From NCBI GenBank assembly GCA_947474755.1, contig CANJJE010000012.1:1-64000 (forward strand): 64,000 nucleotides of DNA. Direction: 5' to 3'. How positions within the stretch are numbered: the stretch's first letter is position 1; each line of letters begins with the position of its first letter. The notes beneath the pieces are model-generated. The model was not told where the DNA came from. It saw only the letters and a program-made list of their open reading frames with translations, and made no database searches. Below, piece after piece: positions 8,739-17,768 of this stretch. Both the position numbers and the translations under genes were made by a program. This stretch comes from Burkholderiales bacterium. GTDB lineage: Bacteria; Pseudomonadota; Gammaproteobacteria; Burkholderiales; Burkholderiaceae_C.

Positions 8739-11255
8739 TCAGTGGTTGCTGGTGGCGTGCACATCCTCGATGGAGGTGATGCCGGCGAGCACCTTGGTGA
8801 TGCCATCCTGGCGCAGCGTGCGCATGCCTTCGCGCAGCGCGAGCTGCTGCAGCGCTTCGGCGCGCTCGCCGGTCTGCACCATGCGGCGCAGACCCCGCGA
8901 GATGATCATCAGCTCGTGCAAGCCGGCACGGCCCTTGTAGCCGGTGTGGTCGCAGCGGGCGCAACCGGGGCTGTGGTACTTCAACAAGTGGCCGTCGCTG
9001 CCGTGGTGTTCGATCCATTCGGCGCGAAGCGCGAGTCGGTCCGGGGTACCTTCGGGATCGCCCATGAAGGCGTGCAGGTAGTTGTCGAGCCACTCATCGA
9101 CCTCGGCCTCGGTGGCCGGCCGGCTCTGGCGGCAGCCGATGCACAGGCGGCGCACCAGCCGCTGCGCCAGCACCGCCAGCAGCGAGTCGGCGAAGTTGAA
9201 CGGGTCCATGCCCATGTCGAGCAGGCGGGTCACGGTTTCCGGTGCACTGTTGGTGTGCAGTGTGCTGAGCACCAGGTGGCCGGTCAGCGAGGCCTCGATC
9301 GCCATGTGCGCGGTCTCTTCGTCGCGGATCTCGCCGACCATGATCACGTCAGGGTCCGCGCGCAGGAAGGCGCGCAGCGCCTTCGCAAACGTCCAGTCGA
9401 TACGGGGGTTCACCTGCACCTGGCGCAGGCCGGCCTGGGTGATTTCGACCGGGTCTTCGGCCGTCCAGATCTTGCGCTCGGGCACGTTGATCGAGGCCAG
9501 TGCCGAATGCAGCGTGGTCGTCTTGCCGGAGCCGGTGGGGCCCACGCAAAGCACCATGCCATAGGGCCGGTTGATCGCCGTCTTCAGCTGGGCGAGGTTG
9601 TGTGGCGACATGCCGATCTGTTCCAGCGGAATCGGCTTGGCTGAGGCCAGGATCCGCATCACCACGTCTTCGAGGCCGTTGTTGGTCGGAATCGTGGCCA
9701 CGCGCAGCTCCAGCTTGTGCTGGGCCGAGAAGCGGGCGAAGTTGATCTTGCCGTCCTGCGGCTTGCGACGCTCGGAGATGTCGAGGTCGCACATGATCTT
9801 GATGCGTGCGATCAGCGACGAGCGGTAATTCGGTGGCAGCTCGAGGTAGGTGCGCAGCACCCCGTCCTTGCGGAAGCGGATGCGGATCTTTTCGCGCCTC
9901 GGATAGCTTTCGATGTGGATGTCGGAGACACCGTCCTTGTGCGCCTCGATGATCATGTTGTTGATCAGGCGCACCAGCGAGTTGTCCGACTGCTCGATCG
10001 GGCGGTCGTCGGGCGTGCTGGCGTCGTTTTCACGCTCCAGCGTCTCGACCAGCTGCTCGGTGCCGATCAGATCGGGTGGGAGCGCGCTGTCGGTCTCGTC
10101 GCTGCGCGCCTGGGTGATGTCCACCGCACCGATCTGTTCGTAGACCGCATGCATGCGCAGCTCCATCGAGCGGCTTTGCGCCAGCACGGACAGTACCTTC
10201 ATCTGCGCCGAGAACTCGACCTCCTCGGTGACCGCGCGCCGGCGTTCCGGGTCTTCAAGCGCGATGACCAGCCGCCCGTCGCGCACCATCAGCGGCAGCA
10301 CTCGCAGCCGCGAGGCGATCGCGAACGGCAGTTTGCGCAGCGCCTGCGCATCGACCGGGAAGGTGTCGACGTCGACCAGTGGGTAGCCCATCTTGCGGGC
10401 CATCGCCACCTGCAGCTCGGGACGGGTGATGACGCCATCGCGCACCAGGATTTCGCCCAGTGGCACGCTGCGGTCATGTTGCTGCTGCTGCAGCGCAGCT
10501 TGCAGCTCGGCGTCGGTGATCAGCGCCAGCGACAGGAGTGCCTCGCCGATGCGCACCAGCGGCATCCGGGACTGATGGTCCAGCGCAGCGAGCAACTGCT
10601 CGGGTGTGACGATGTTGCGCGTGACGAGGATGTCGCCCAGCTTCTGCTGGCGCATCTGCGCCTGCTGCGCTGCAGCCTGCTCGACTTGCCGAGGCGTGGC
10701 CGCGTGCTGCTCGATCAGCACGTCGCCGATGCGCGGGCCGATGTCGAATGCGCTGTAGGCCGTCGCAGGAACGAACACCCGGGTCACGGCACCCTTTGCC
10801 GAGTCTGCAACCGGTGGAAACAGGAACAGGCCGAAGGGTGTGGTCACGTGGCCTTGCGTCAGCCCGCGCCACTCGCTGCCTGTCGTCCAGCTCAGGCAGA
10901 AGGGTGTCGGTGCAGCGCTCGGAGCGGGTGGTGTGGTGTCGTCGCCATCGATCGGCAAGGCCTGGATCGGTGCAGTCAGCTCGATCGACCGGAACTGGTC
11001 GAAGCGCAGCTGCATGCCACGGCGCGAGGGCGGCAGCTGGACCAGTGCGATCCCCGGATCCGGCTTCAGCACGAGCAACTGCGCGGGCATCAGCTTGTCG
11101 TTCAGGCTGGTGATCTCGCAGTCGAGAGGGGCAGTCTGTGGCAGCGCCTGCGGGTAGACGGCGAACGGGGGTGTTGGCCAGCAGAAAGCGGGCGCAGTGC
11201 TGCCATCGGGGCGTTCGTCGCTGCCCCATTGCAGCGGTGTCAGCATGTCGGCCAT
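8739..11255 (-). CDS. Large PilB/GspE-type ATPase with four MshEN-like motifs
   Basis: This 838-residue protein starts MADMLTPLQW, identical to the start of MshE. Residues 1-170 resemble nothing I recognise. Four 24-residue motifs of the MshEN c-di-GMP type follow at about 175-198, 205-228, 235-258 and 265-288 (RIGDVL, KLGDIL, RIGEAL, PLGEIL), with an exact 30-residue period. The ATPase core follows: GPTGSGKT (572-579), DPDVIMVGEIRD (634-645) and CIGC/CARC zinc pairs (705-708, 765-768). It heads the msh cluster. It may be a second extension ATPase or a c-di-GMP-dependent regulator of pilus assembly; family membership is sure, role is inferred. Confidence 0.85.
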   Translation of the reverse strand: MADMLTPLQWGSDERPDGSTAPAFCWPTPPFAVYPQALPQTAPLDCEITSLNDKLMPAQLLVLKPDPGIALVQLPPSRRGMQLRFDQFRSIELTAPIQALPIDGDDTTPPAPSAAPTPFCLSWTTGSEWRGLTQGHVTTPFGLFLFPPVADSAKGAVTRVFVPATAYSAFDIGPRIGDVLIEQHAATPRQVEQAAAQQAQMRQQKLGDILVTRNIVTPEQLLAALDHQSRMPLVRIGEALLSLALITDAELQAALQQQQHDRSVPLGEILVRDGVITRPELQVAMARKMGYPLVDVDTFPVDAQALRKLPFAIASRLRVLPLMVRDGRLVIALEDPERRRAVTEEVEFSAQMKVLSVLAQSRSMELRMHAVYEQIGAVDITQARSDETDSALPPDLIGTEQLVETLERENDASTPDDRPIEQSDNSLVRLINNMIIEAHKDGVSDIHIESYPRREKIRIRFRKDGVLRTYLELPPNYRSSLIARIKIMCDLDISERRKPQDGKINFARFSAQHKLELRVATIPTNNGLEDVVMRILASAKPIPLEQIGMSPHNLAQLKTAINRPYGMVLCVGPTGSGKTTTLHSALASINVPERKIWTAEDPVEITQAGLRQVQVNPRIDWTFAKALRAFLRADPDVIMVGEIRDEETAHMAIEASLTGHLVLSTLHTNSAPETVTRLLDMGMDPFNFADSLLAVLAQRLVRRLCIGCRQSRPATEAEVDEWLDNYLHAFMGDPEGTPDRLALRAEWIEHHGSDGHLLKYHSPGCARCDHTGYKGRAGLHELMIISRGLRRMVQTGERAEALQQLALREGMRTLRQDGITKVLAGITSIEDVHATSNH

Positions 11256-11387
11256 GGAGTTGTCGAAAAGTGAGATCGGTCGCGGTGCAGTCGGACACGC
11301 AGTCCTCACGATCGACCCCTGCGGGCAGGGCGGCGGGGGCGAACAGGGAGCCTGCGCTCGGATAGTGCACGTCCGGGCTGGTCGCGA

Positions 11388-11407
11388 AGCCCCGAGAAGC
11401 CGGGGCT
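11388..11407 (-). terminator. Possible hairpin downstream of tolA
   Basis: A perfect 7-bp stem (AGCCCCG/CGGGGCT) with a 6-base loop lies about 40 bases after the tolA stop and 130 bases before the first msh gene. There is no T-run after it on the minus strand, so intrinsic termination is uncertain. It may separate the tol and msh transcription units. Confidence 0.3.
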
Positions 11408-11444
11408 GATGCCCGCAGTTCCGCAGCTCAGTGCTCGGTCAGAT

Positions 11445-12314
11445 TCACTCGCGCAGCTGGTACCCGATGATCAGTGCGGGCGGCACCTTGCCGTACTCGT
11501 CGCGCGGCAGCACCTCGGTTCGCTCGATGGCGCGCAGCACCGCGTTGTCCCATTCGGGCACGCCGCTGCCCTTGACGATGCGGCTGGACATGATGCGGCC
11601 GTCGGGGGCCAGCCGGACGTCGACCTCGACCTTCGGGTTGCCCGGAATCGTGTCGGGGAAGGACACATTGGGTCGGATGCGGCCCTTGATGCGGCCGATG
11701 TAGCTGGCACTGGGGCCCGCGTTGTGCAAGGCGGTGCCTGTGGCGTTGGCGTCGCCGGTGGCCCCGGCCAGGCTGGCAATGCGCTGCATCTGCGCTTCGC
11801 GTGCCTTGGCCAGAGCAGCCTCCTGCTTCCTGGCGGCCAGCGCGGCCTTGGCCTTGTCGGCCTCGTCCTTGCGCTTTTGCTCGGCGAGCTTCTCGGCCCT
11901 GGCCTGGTCCGCTTCTTCCTTGCGTTGCCTGGCGAGCTTGTCGGCGGCGGTTTTCTCGGCCAGCTCCTTCTTGCGCTTGTCTTCCAGGCGCCTGGCCTTT
12001 TCGATCGCGATCTGGGCGTCGGGAACGGGCTCTTCCTTGACCACCGGCTTCACCGGTTCCGGTGTCGGGGCGGGTTTCACGGGTGGGGGCGGGGGCGGTG
12101 CTTCTGGCTCGGCAGCGGGCGGTGCCGCGATCTGCGGCACCGCAGCCCACAGCTCGGCCTGGATGCCCTCGGGCGGGCTGGCATGCCAGCTGACGCCCAG
12201 CGACAGCGCCGCGATCAACAGCCCATGCGCCAACAGCGCGAGCAACAGCCCGCGACCCATCCCGGCCGGGGTGCGCGGCAGGAAGATATCGCGTTCCAGG
12301 GCGGCAGCGGCCAT
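11445..12314 (-). CDS. tolA: Cell envelope integrity protein TolA
   Basis: The protein has the three-part TolA layout. An N-terminal transmembrane helix (GRGLLLALLAHGLLIAALSL) is followed by a Pro-rich stretch and a long charged Ala/Lys/Glu helix (KARRLEDKRKKELAEKTAAD and onward). A C-terminal TonB/TolA-like domain contains SYIGRIKGRIRPN and VRLAPDGRIMSSRIVKGSG. TolA spans the periplasm and links the TolQR motor to TolB-Pal during division and outer-membrane maintenance. The ATG at 12314 has GGAG 9 bases upstream; an ATG at 12320 is too close to it. It follows tolR by 22 bases, but tolB and pal are not downstream as usual. Confidence 0.9.
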   Translation of the reverse strand: MAAAALERDIFLPRTPAGMGRGLLLALLAHGLLIAALSLGVSWHASPPEGIQAELWAAVPQIAAPPAAEPEAPPPPPPVKPAPTPEPVKPVVKEEPVPDAQIAIEKARRLEDKRKKELAEKTAADKLARQRKEEADQARAEKLAEQKRKDEADKAKAALAARKQEAALAKAREAQMQRIASLAGATGDANATGTALHNAGPSASYIGRIKGRIRPNVSFPDTIPGNPKVEVDVRLAPDGRIMSSRIVKGSGVPEWDNAVLRAIERTEVLPRDEYGKVPPALIIGYQLRE

Positions 12315-12336
12315 CAGCATCGACTCCGCGGCCGGG

Positions 12337-12765
<429 letters not shown>

Positions 12766-12955
12766 CTCAGTTGTCCTTCATGCTCAGCACGACCCACGAC
12801 GCATGAAACGACAGGGGGCGAGAGACGCTCTGCTTGCGTTCCATGGTGGTCGTTCGAAAGTAATGCGCACCATGCGTTGGCCTGCGTGCGCTGAGGCTAC
12901 CGGGTGACCGCCTCCGCTCATGCCTGGGGACAGAGCCCCAGACGCTCGCCAGGCA

Positions 12956-12978
12956 CAAACAGTCCTCAGGACTGTTTG
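12956..12978. repeat. Perfect palindrome inside the tolQ-tolR insert
   Basis: Two 11-base arms (CAAACAGTCCT and AGGACTGTTTG) around a single central C make an uninterrupted palindrome. It could fold as a hairpin in RNA or be a binding site; no role is known. Confidence 0.6.
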
Positions 12979-13004
12979 CGTCCGGGCTTGCTCCCCCCGG
13001 CTTC

Positions 13005-13141
13005 GCCTCCTCCTTTATTTCGCTGCGTGAGATACCCAGCGTCCCCGGCACGGGTGACGCTGTCGCCAGGCTGCCGAGCAACCACAGTGCCGATGGATCA
13101 CGTCGACGGTGTGCGCTGCACAGCGAAATAAAGGAGGAGGC
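13005..13141. repeat. Long inverted repeat inside the tolQ-tolR insert
   Basis: A 21-base arm at 13005-13025 is matched perfectly in inverted orientation at 13121-13141. The similarity continues outward through a CCCCCGG block on each side, with a mismatched GC-rich stretch between. The arms enclose about 95 bases. The layout resembles a REP/BIME-like or MITE-like dispersed palindromic element. Confidence 0.65.
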
Positions 13142-13238
13142 CGCAGGCCGGGGGACATTCGCGGAGCAGTGCACGCCGTTGGCGTGATCACACGCTTCAC
13201 TAACCAGCAGGCAAGGAATCAAAGAGCCAAGTTTCATC

Positions 13239-13946
13239 TCAGCGGCCTCCGGCCACCGTGGACGCTTGCGCGGGTTGCCCCAGATTGCGCTGCAGGATGT
13301 TCGAGAACTCCTCGATGAAGGTCTCGAGCTGGATCGCGATGCGGTCGATGTCGCGGGCGAAGCGGTTGTAGGCGATCACTGCCGGGATTGCCGCGAACAG
13401 GCCGATGGCGGTGGCAACCAGTGCCTCGGCGATGCCGGGCGCGACGGTGGCCAGCGTCACCTGCGTCAGGTTCGCCAGGCCGATGAAGGCGTGCATGATT
13501 CCCCACACCGTGCCGAACAGGCCCACGTAGGGCGACACCGAGCCGACCGACGCCAGAAATGAGAGGTTCGATTCGATCGTGTCGAGCTCGCGCTGGAAGC
13601 TTGCGCGCATGGCGCGGCGCGAGCCGTCGAGCAGCGCGCCCGAGTCAGTGACCCGGCGCTCGCGCAGCTTCATGAATTCGCGCATGCCGGAGGCGAAGAT
13701 CCGTTCCATGGGCGCTGACGAGGTGCTGCGCCTGGTGGCCTCGGCATACAGATCGTTCAGGTTCTTGCCAGCCCAGAACTCACGCTCGAAGACTTCGTTT
13801 TCGGCGCGCACCCTGCGCAGGCCGAACAGCTTGCCGAAGATCACCGTCCAGCTCGCCAGCGAGGTGATCAGCAGGCCTGCCATCACCAGCTGAACCACCA
13901 GGCTGGCCTGCAATACGAGGCTGAAGATCGAGAGGTCTTGGTTCAT
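13239..13946 (-). CDS. tolQ: TolQ, MotA/TolQ/ExbB proton-channel protein
   Basis: The 235-residue protein has three membrane helices: SLVLQASLVVQLVMAGLLI at the N-terminus, and FLASVGSVSPYVGLFGTVWG plus TVAPGIAEALVATAIGLFAA in the C-terminal MotA_ExbB domain. It forms the proton-driven stator that energises TolA. The start at 13946 (MNQDLSIF) fits the family; an in-frame codon at 14072 would add an Arg/Ser-rich extension overlapping ybgC. It follows ybgC by 13 bases, the normal ybgC-tolQ order. Confidence 0.93.
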   Translation of the reverse strand: MNQDLSIFSLVLQASLVVQLVMAGLLITSLASWTVIFGKLFGLRRVRAENEVFEREFWAGKNLNDLYAEATRRSTSSAPMERIFASGMREFMKLRERRVTDSGALLDGSRRAMRASFQRELDTIESNLSFLASVGSVSPYVGLFGTVWGIMHAFIGLANLTQVTLATVAPGIAEALVATAIGLFAAIPAVIAYNRFARDIDRIAIQLETFIEEFSNILQRNLGQPAQASTVAGGR

Positions 13947-13959
13947 GGCGTCGCGTCGA

Positions 13960-14370
13960 TTATTTCTGTGGAAGTGCGGTGGTGATGGCGTTCGGAATGC
14001 TGCGCGGCTGGAAGGTTCCGGCATCGACGCACACGATGCGGATCGTGCCTTCGGTGAGCAGCTCGTCACCACGCCATGCCTGCTGAGCGAGCGTCATCGA
14101 CGCGCGCCGGACCTCGGCGAGCTTCACCGTGATTCTGAGCAGATCATCCAGCCGTGCTGGACGGCGGTAGCGCATGGTGGTGTCGCTGACGACGAACATT
14201 GCGCTCTCGCTCAGGCGAAGCTGTTCCTGGCCGTGGCCGAGCGCGCGCAGCCATTCGGTGCGGGCACGCTCGAAGAACTTCAGGTAGTTGGCGTAGAAGA
14301 CGACGCCGCCAGCGTCGGTGTCTTCCCAGTAGATGCGCAGCGTGATCTCGAAGTCGGGCGAGTCGGTCAT
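13960..14370 (-). CDS. ybgC: Tol-Pal-associated acyl-CoA thioesterase YbgC
   Basis: This 136-residue hot-dog-fold protein has the YbgC signature EDTDAGGVVFYANYLKFFE, with the catalytic Asp in the DTDAGG loop. Members hydrolyse acyl-CoA or acyl-ACP thioesters and are tied to phospholipid synthesis at the membrane. It overlaps the preceding aminotransferase gene by 4 bases and precedes tolQ by 13, so it belongs to the tol transcription unit. Confidence 0.93.
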   Translation of the reverse strand: MTDSPDFEITLRIYWEDTDAGGVVFYANYLKFFERARTEWLRALGHGQEQLRLSESAMFVVSDTTMRYRRPARLDDLLRITVKLAEVRRASMTLAQQAWRGDELLTEGTIRIVCVDAGTFQPRSIPNAITTALPQK

Positions 14371-15572
14371 GACAGGAGCTGACTGAAGCGATGCATGGCC
14401 TGCTGCAGCTGCTCCATCGAGCTGGCGTAGGACAGGCGCAGGTAGCGCTGCGGTTCGTGGCGGCCGAAGTCGCGTCCGGGCGTCAGCCCCACCTGCGCGC
14501 GCTGCATCAGCTCGAACGCGAAATCCCAGCTGCCTCCGGGCAGGTGCGCGCTGTGCGCCGAACAGTCCGCCCAGACGTAGAACGCGCCATCGGGCTCGAC
14601 CGGCACGGTCAGGCCGAGCGCGTTCAGCGCAGGCACCAGGAAATCGCGGCGCGCGCGAAACGCCAGCCGGCGACGTTCGTACTCGGCCAGCGAGTCGGGT
14701 TCGAAGCAGGCCAGTGCCGCATGCTGCGCGATCGACGAGGGGCAGATGAACAGGTTCTGCGACAGCTTCTCGATGGCCGGCACCAGGGTCTCGGGCACGA
14801 CGAGCCAGCCGAGCCGCCAGCCCGTCATGCTGAAGTACTTCGAGAAGCTGTTGATCGAGATCACGTCGTCGCCGTGGCGCAGCGCGGAATCGCTGAAGCG
14901 CTCGTCGTGGCTCAGGCCGAGGTAGATCTCGTCGACGATGGTGAATCCGCCGCGTTCGCGCACCACCTCCACGATGCGGCCCATCTCGGCCGGGGCGATC
15001 GAGGTGCCGGTCGGGTTCGACGGCGAGGCCAGCAGCACGCCGCGGGTCTTGTCGTTCCAGGCCTGCGCGACGGCGTCGGCATTGAGCTGGAATCGATCGG
15101 CGGCGCTGGTTGGCAGCAGCACCGCAACGCCGTCGGCGGCGGCCACGAAATGCCGGTTGCAGGGGTAGCCGGGGTCGGGCAGCAGCACCTCGTCACCGGG
15201 ATCGATCAAGGCCAGGCAGGCCAGTTGCAGCGCAGCCGAGGCGCCGGCAGTGATGACGATGCGCTCGGGTGCGATGTCGAGCGCGAACCGCTGCGCGTAC
15301 CAGCTGCTGATGCGTTCGCGCAAGGCCATCAGCCCGCAGGCATCGGTGTACTGCGTGCTGCCGTCGCGGATGGCGCGCTGCGCGGCTTCCTGGACCAGTG
15401 GCGGTGCGGTGAAGTCGGGCTCGCCGATGTTCAGGAAGATCATCGGCCGGCCGCCTTGCTTCGGGTCGCACAGCGGGCTGCGAGCCAGCGCAGCCGCAGC
15501 CTTGGCGCACTCCATCACGTAGAACGGCTCGATGAAGCTCAGACGGCGCGACAGGCGTGGCGACGACCTCAT
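14367..15572 (-). CDS. PLP-dependent aminotransferase (class I/II)
   Basis: This 401-residue fold-type I aminotransferase has the substrate-binding segment FLNIGEPDFTAPP and the conserved SPSNPTGT. The cofactor Asp lies in FTIVDEIYLGLS, the Schiff-base Lys in SFSKYFSMTGWRLGW, and the carboxylate-binding Arg in YLRLSYASS. Substrate cannot be read from sequence; aspartate/alanine/aromatic-type enzymes look alike. It starts 16 bases after nusB and overlaps ybgC by 4 bases. The start could also be internal (MECAKAAAAL), as the first 19 residues are not conserved in the family. Confidence 0.85.
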   Translation of the reverse strand: MRSSPRLSRRLSFIEPFYVMECAKAAAALARSPLCDPKQGGRPMIFLNIGEPDFTAPPLVQEAAQRAIRDGSTQYTDACGLMALRERISSWYAQRFALDIAPERIVITAGASAALQLACLALIDPGDEVLLPDPGYPCNRHFVAAADGVAVLLPTSAADRFQLNADAVAQAWNDKTRGVLLASPSNPTGTSIAPAEMGRIVEVVRERGGFTIVDEIYLGLSHDERFSDSALRHGDDVISINSFSKYFSMTGWRLGWLVVPETLVPAIEKLSQNLFICPSSIAQHAALACFEPDSLAEYERRRLAFRARRDFLVPALNALGLTVPVEPDGAFYVWADCSAHSAHLPGGSWDFAFELMQRAQVGLTPGRDFGRHEPQRYLRLSYASSMEQLQQAMHRFSQLLS

Positions 15573-15588
15573 GTCGGCTGGTGTCGCG

Positions 15589-16104
15589 TCAGCGTCGGGC
15601 CGCCCGCGCCGCCTCGACTTCGGCGGGCCGCAGGTCGGCCGCGGCCTTGTCGATCACGCCGTTGACGTATTTGTGACCGTCGGTGCCACCGAAGACCTTC
15701 GCCAGTTCGACCGCCTCGTTGATGACCACGCGGTAGGGAATGTCGATGCAGTGCGTCAGCTCGTAGGCGCCGATCATCAGCACACCGTGCTCGACCGGCG
15801 ACAGCTGGCTGGTCTGCCGATCGACATGGCGTGCCAGCGCCTTGTCGATCGCCGCCGACTCGCTGATGCAGCCGTGCAGCAGCATCTCGAAATGGGCGGC
15901 GTCGCAGCGCTCGAAGCCCTCATGTTCGCGCACGTGCGCATCGATCACGCCGGCCTGCTCGCCGGACAGCAGCCATTCATACAGGCCCTGCAAGGCGAGT
16001 TCGCGCGAGCGACGACGGGTGGATTTCTGCGAGCCCTTCTTCGGTGCCTGGCGTCCTGCCGGACCTGGCGACACGGGGTCCGTCTTCGGGTGGGCTTCGG
16101 TCAC
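15589..16104 (-). CDS. nusB: Transcription antitermination factor NusB
   Basis: This 171-residue protein has a basic Ala/Pro/Lys-rich N-terminal tail and then the all-helical NusB domain, recognised by [17 protein letters not shown] and [21 protein letters not shown]. NusB binds boxA RNA with NusE/S10 during rRNA antitermination. It overlaps ribH by 4 bases, the classic ribH-nusB pairing. Confidence 0.95.
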   Translation of the reverse strand: MTEAHPKTDPVSPGPAGRQAPKKGSQKSTRRRSRELALQGLYEWLLSGEQAGVIDAHVREHEGFERCDAAHFEMLLHGCISESAAIDKALARHVDRQTSQLSPVEHGVLMIGAYELTHCIDIPYRVVINEAVELAKVFGGTDGHKYVNGVIDKAAADLRPAEVEAARAARR

Positions 16105-16571
16105 GACAGGTCTTCCAGCAACCGCGCCATCTCGATGGCCACACGGGCAGCATCGCGAGCCTTGTCTTCGGCGCGTTCCCAGGCCTGGGCTTCGTCCTCG
16201 ACCGTGAGGATCGCATTGGCCACGGGCAACTGGTGGTCGAGCGAGACGCGGGTGACGCCCGCGCCGCTTTCGTTGGCCACCAGTTCGAAGTGGTAGGTCT
16301 CGCCGCGGATGATGCAGCCGATGGCGATCAGCGCATCGAAGTCATCGCTGTCGGCCATGGCCATCAGCGCGACCGGGATTTCCAGCGCGCCGGGCACGCT
16401 GACGTGATCGATCAGTTCGGCGTCGACGCCGAGGCGGCGCAACTCGGCGATGCACACCACCGCCATGCGCTGCGTGATGTCGGCGTTGAATCGTGCCTGC
16501 ACGATCCCGATGCGCAGATCGCTGCCGTCGAGTTCGTCATCGGCGGCTTGCCCCTGGTCAGCGAGTTGCAT
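16101..16571 (-). CDS. ribH: 6,7-dimethyl-8-ribityllumazine synthase
   Basis: This 156-residue enzyme condenses the pyrimidine and dihydroxybutanone phosphate precursors to lumazine, the penultimate step of riboflavin synthesis. Family motifs are [40 protein letters not shown] (catalytic His in the last) and [16 protein letters not shown]. It lies 30 bases after ribBX and overlaps nusB. Confidence 0.95.
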   Translation of the reverse strand: MQLADQGQAADDELDGSDLRIGIVQARFNADITQRMAVVCIAELRRLGVDAELIDHVSVPGALEIPVALMAMADSDDFDALIAIGCIIRGETYHFELVANESGAGVTRVSLDHQLPVANAILTVEDEAQAWERAEDKARDAARVAIEMARLLEDLS

Positions 16572-16601
16572 GGATCACCTGGGTCGAATAAGCGGGGTTC
16601 A

Positions 16602-17708
16602 TCAGCGGCAGGCCGTGTCTGCGGCGACGAAGCCGGTGACCTCGAGGCCGTAGCCGACCATGCTGGGCATGCGGCGCGGGCTGCCGAGCAATTTCATTTT
16701 CGACACACCCAGCTCGCGCAGGATCTGCGCTCCGATGCCGTAGGTGCGCAGATCCATCTGGGCCTGGGGCCTCGTGCCGGGCTCGGCGTGTGGCGTCAGC
16801 TTGCCCGCGAGTGCGGCGCTTGCCTCGCCGCAGTTCAGCAGCACCGCGACACCCCGCTCGCTGGCCTGCAGCATCGCCAGCGCGCGCGGCAGCGGCCACG
16901 AATGGACGCTCGGCCCCACGTCGAGCAGGTCCATCACCGACAGCGGTTCGTGAACCCGAACCAGCACTTCGTCACGGTGGGTCCAGTGGCCGTGGGTCAG
17001 CGCCATGTGCAGGCCACCGGTGCGGTCCACGAACGAGGTGCACTGGAAGCTGCCCTGCTCGGTCACCAGCACGCGCTGGCCGACGCGTTCGATCAATGTC
17101 TCGTTGCGGCTGCGGTACTCGATCAGGTCGGCGATGGTGCCGATCTTCAGGCCATGCTGCTTGGCAAAGACTTCGAGATCAGGCAGGCGGGCCATCGTGC
17201 CGTCGTCGTTCATGATCTCGCAGATCACGGCGGCGGGCGTGAGCCCGGCCATCGCCGACAGGTCGCAGCCTGCTTCGGTATGGCCGGCGCGCATCAGCAC
17301 GCCGCCATCCTGCGCCTGCAGCGGGAAGATGTGGCCGGGCTGCACCAGGTCAGCGGGTTTGGCGTCTCGCGAGACCGCAGCCTGCACGGTGCGCGCACGG
17401 TCAGCGGCCGAGATGCCGGTGGTGACGCCCTCGGCGGCTTCGATTGACACGGTGAAGGCGGTGCCGTGCTTGGTGCCATTGCGGCTGGCCATGGGCGGCA
17501 GTTGCAGCCGCTCGCAGCGATCGCGGGTCAAGGTCAGGCAGATCAGGCCGCGCCCGAAGCGCGCCATGAAATTGACCGACTCGGCCGTCACGTGCTCGGC
17601 GGCCATCACCAGATCGCCTTCGTTTTCGCGGTCTTCCTCATCGACGAGGATGACCATTCGGCCTGCGGCCAGCTCGGTGAGGAGCTCGGGAATCGGGGAT
17701 ATCGACAT
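16602..17708 (-). CDS. ribBX: 3,4-dihydroxy-2-butanone 4-phosphate synthase with degenerate GTP cyclohydrolase II domain (RibBX)
   Basis: The N-terminal about 200 residues are RibB: acidic metal site [17 protein letters not shown] and catalytic [11 protein letters not shown]. The C-terminal half has the GTP cyclohydrolase II fold, but where active enzymes have a zinc-binding Cys-x10-Cys-x-Cys after RVHSE this one reads [20 protein letters not shown]. The three metal cysteines are absent, so it should not open GTP. This matches the RibBX class known from proteobacteria, in which a separate RibA supplies that step. ATG 17708 is chosen over a TTG just upstream. Confidence 0.9.
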   Translation of the reverse strand: MSISPIPELLTELAAGRMVILVDEEDRENEGDLVMAAEHVTAESVNFMARFGRGLICLTLTRDRCERLQLPPMASRNGTKHGTAFTVSIEAAEGVTTGISAADRARTVQAAVSRDAKPADLVQPGHIFPLQAQDGGVLMRAGHTEAGCDLSAMAGLTPAAVICEIMNDDGTMARLPDLEVFAKQHGLKIGTIADLIEYRSRNETLIERVGQRVLVTEQGSFQCTSFVDRTGGLHMALTHGHWTHRDEVLVRVHEPLSVMDLLDVGPSVHSWPLPRALAMLQASERGVAVLLNCGEASAALAGKLTPHAEPGTRPQAQMDLRTYGIGAQILRELGVSKMKLLGSPRRMPSMVGYGLEVTGFVAADTACR

Positions 17709-17768
17709 CAAGGCATTGTAGGTCGCGGACCCCTCGACTCTGCGTGCAGCCTGGGCGCCACCCTGCGC

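Larger units (their letters stand above)
12771..13234. mobile_element. Insert between tolQ and tolR flanked by 8-bp direct repeats
   Basis: The sequence CATCTCAG occurs at 12763-12770 and again at 13235-13242, exactly at the tolR start and the tolQ stop. Removing the 464 bp plus one repeat recreates a minus-strand junction GGAGGCCGCTGAGATG. There tolQ's stop, a Shine-Dalgarno GGAGG 8 bases from the tolR ATG, and tolR itself are ordered as in other genomes. The insert contains palindromes and inverted arms but no terminal inverted repeats that I can see and no transposase. A minus-strand frame of 156 codons (13237-12767) spans it completely, from an ATG using the old tolR signal to a TGA next to the present tolR ATG. 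It looks non-coding in composition. Confidence 0.55.

Noticed and set aside
12767-13237. 156-codon protein across the tolQ-tolR insert as a normal gene
   Set aside because: Its sequence is Arg/Ser/Pro-rich, without domains, and it is read through palindromic DNA; it is reported only as part of the insertion.
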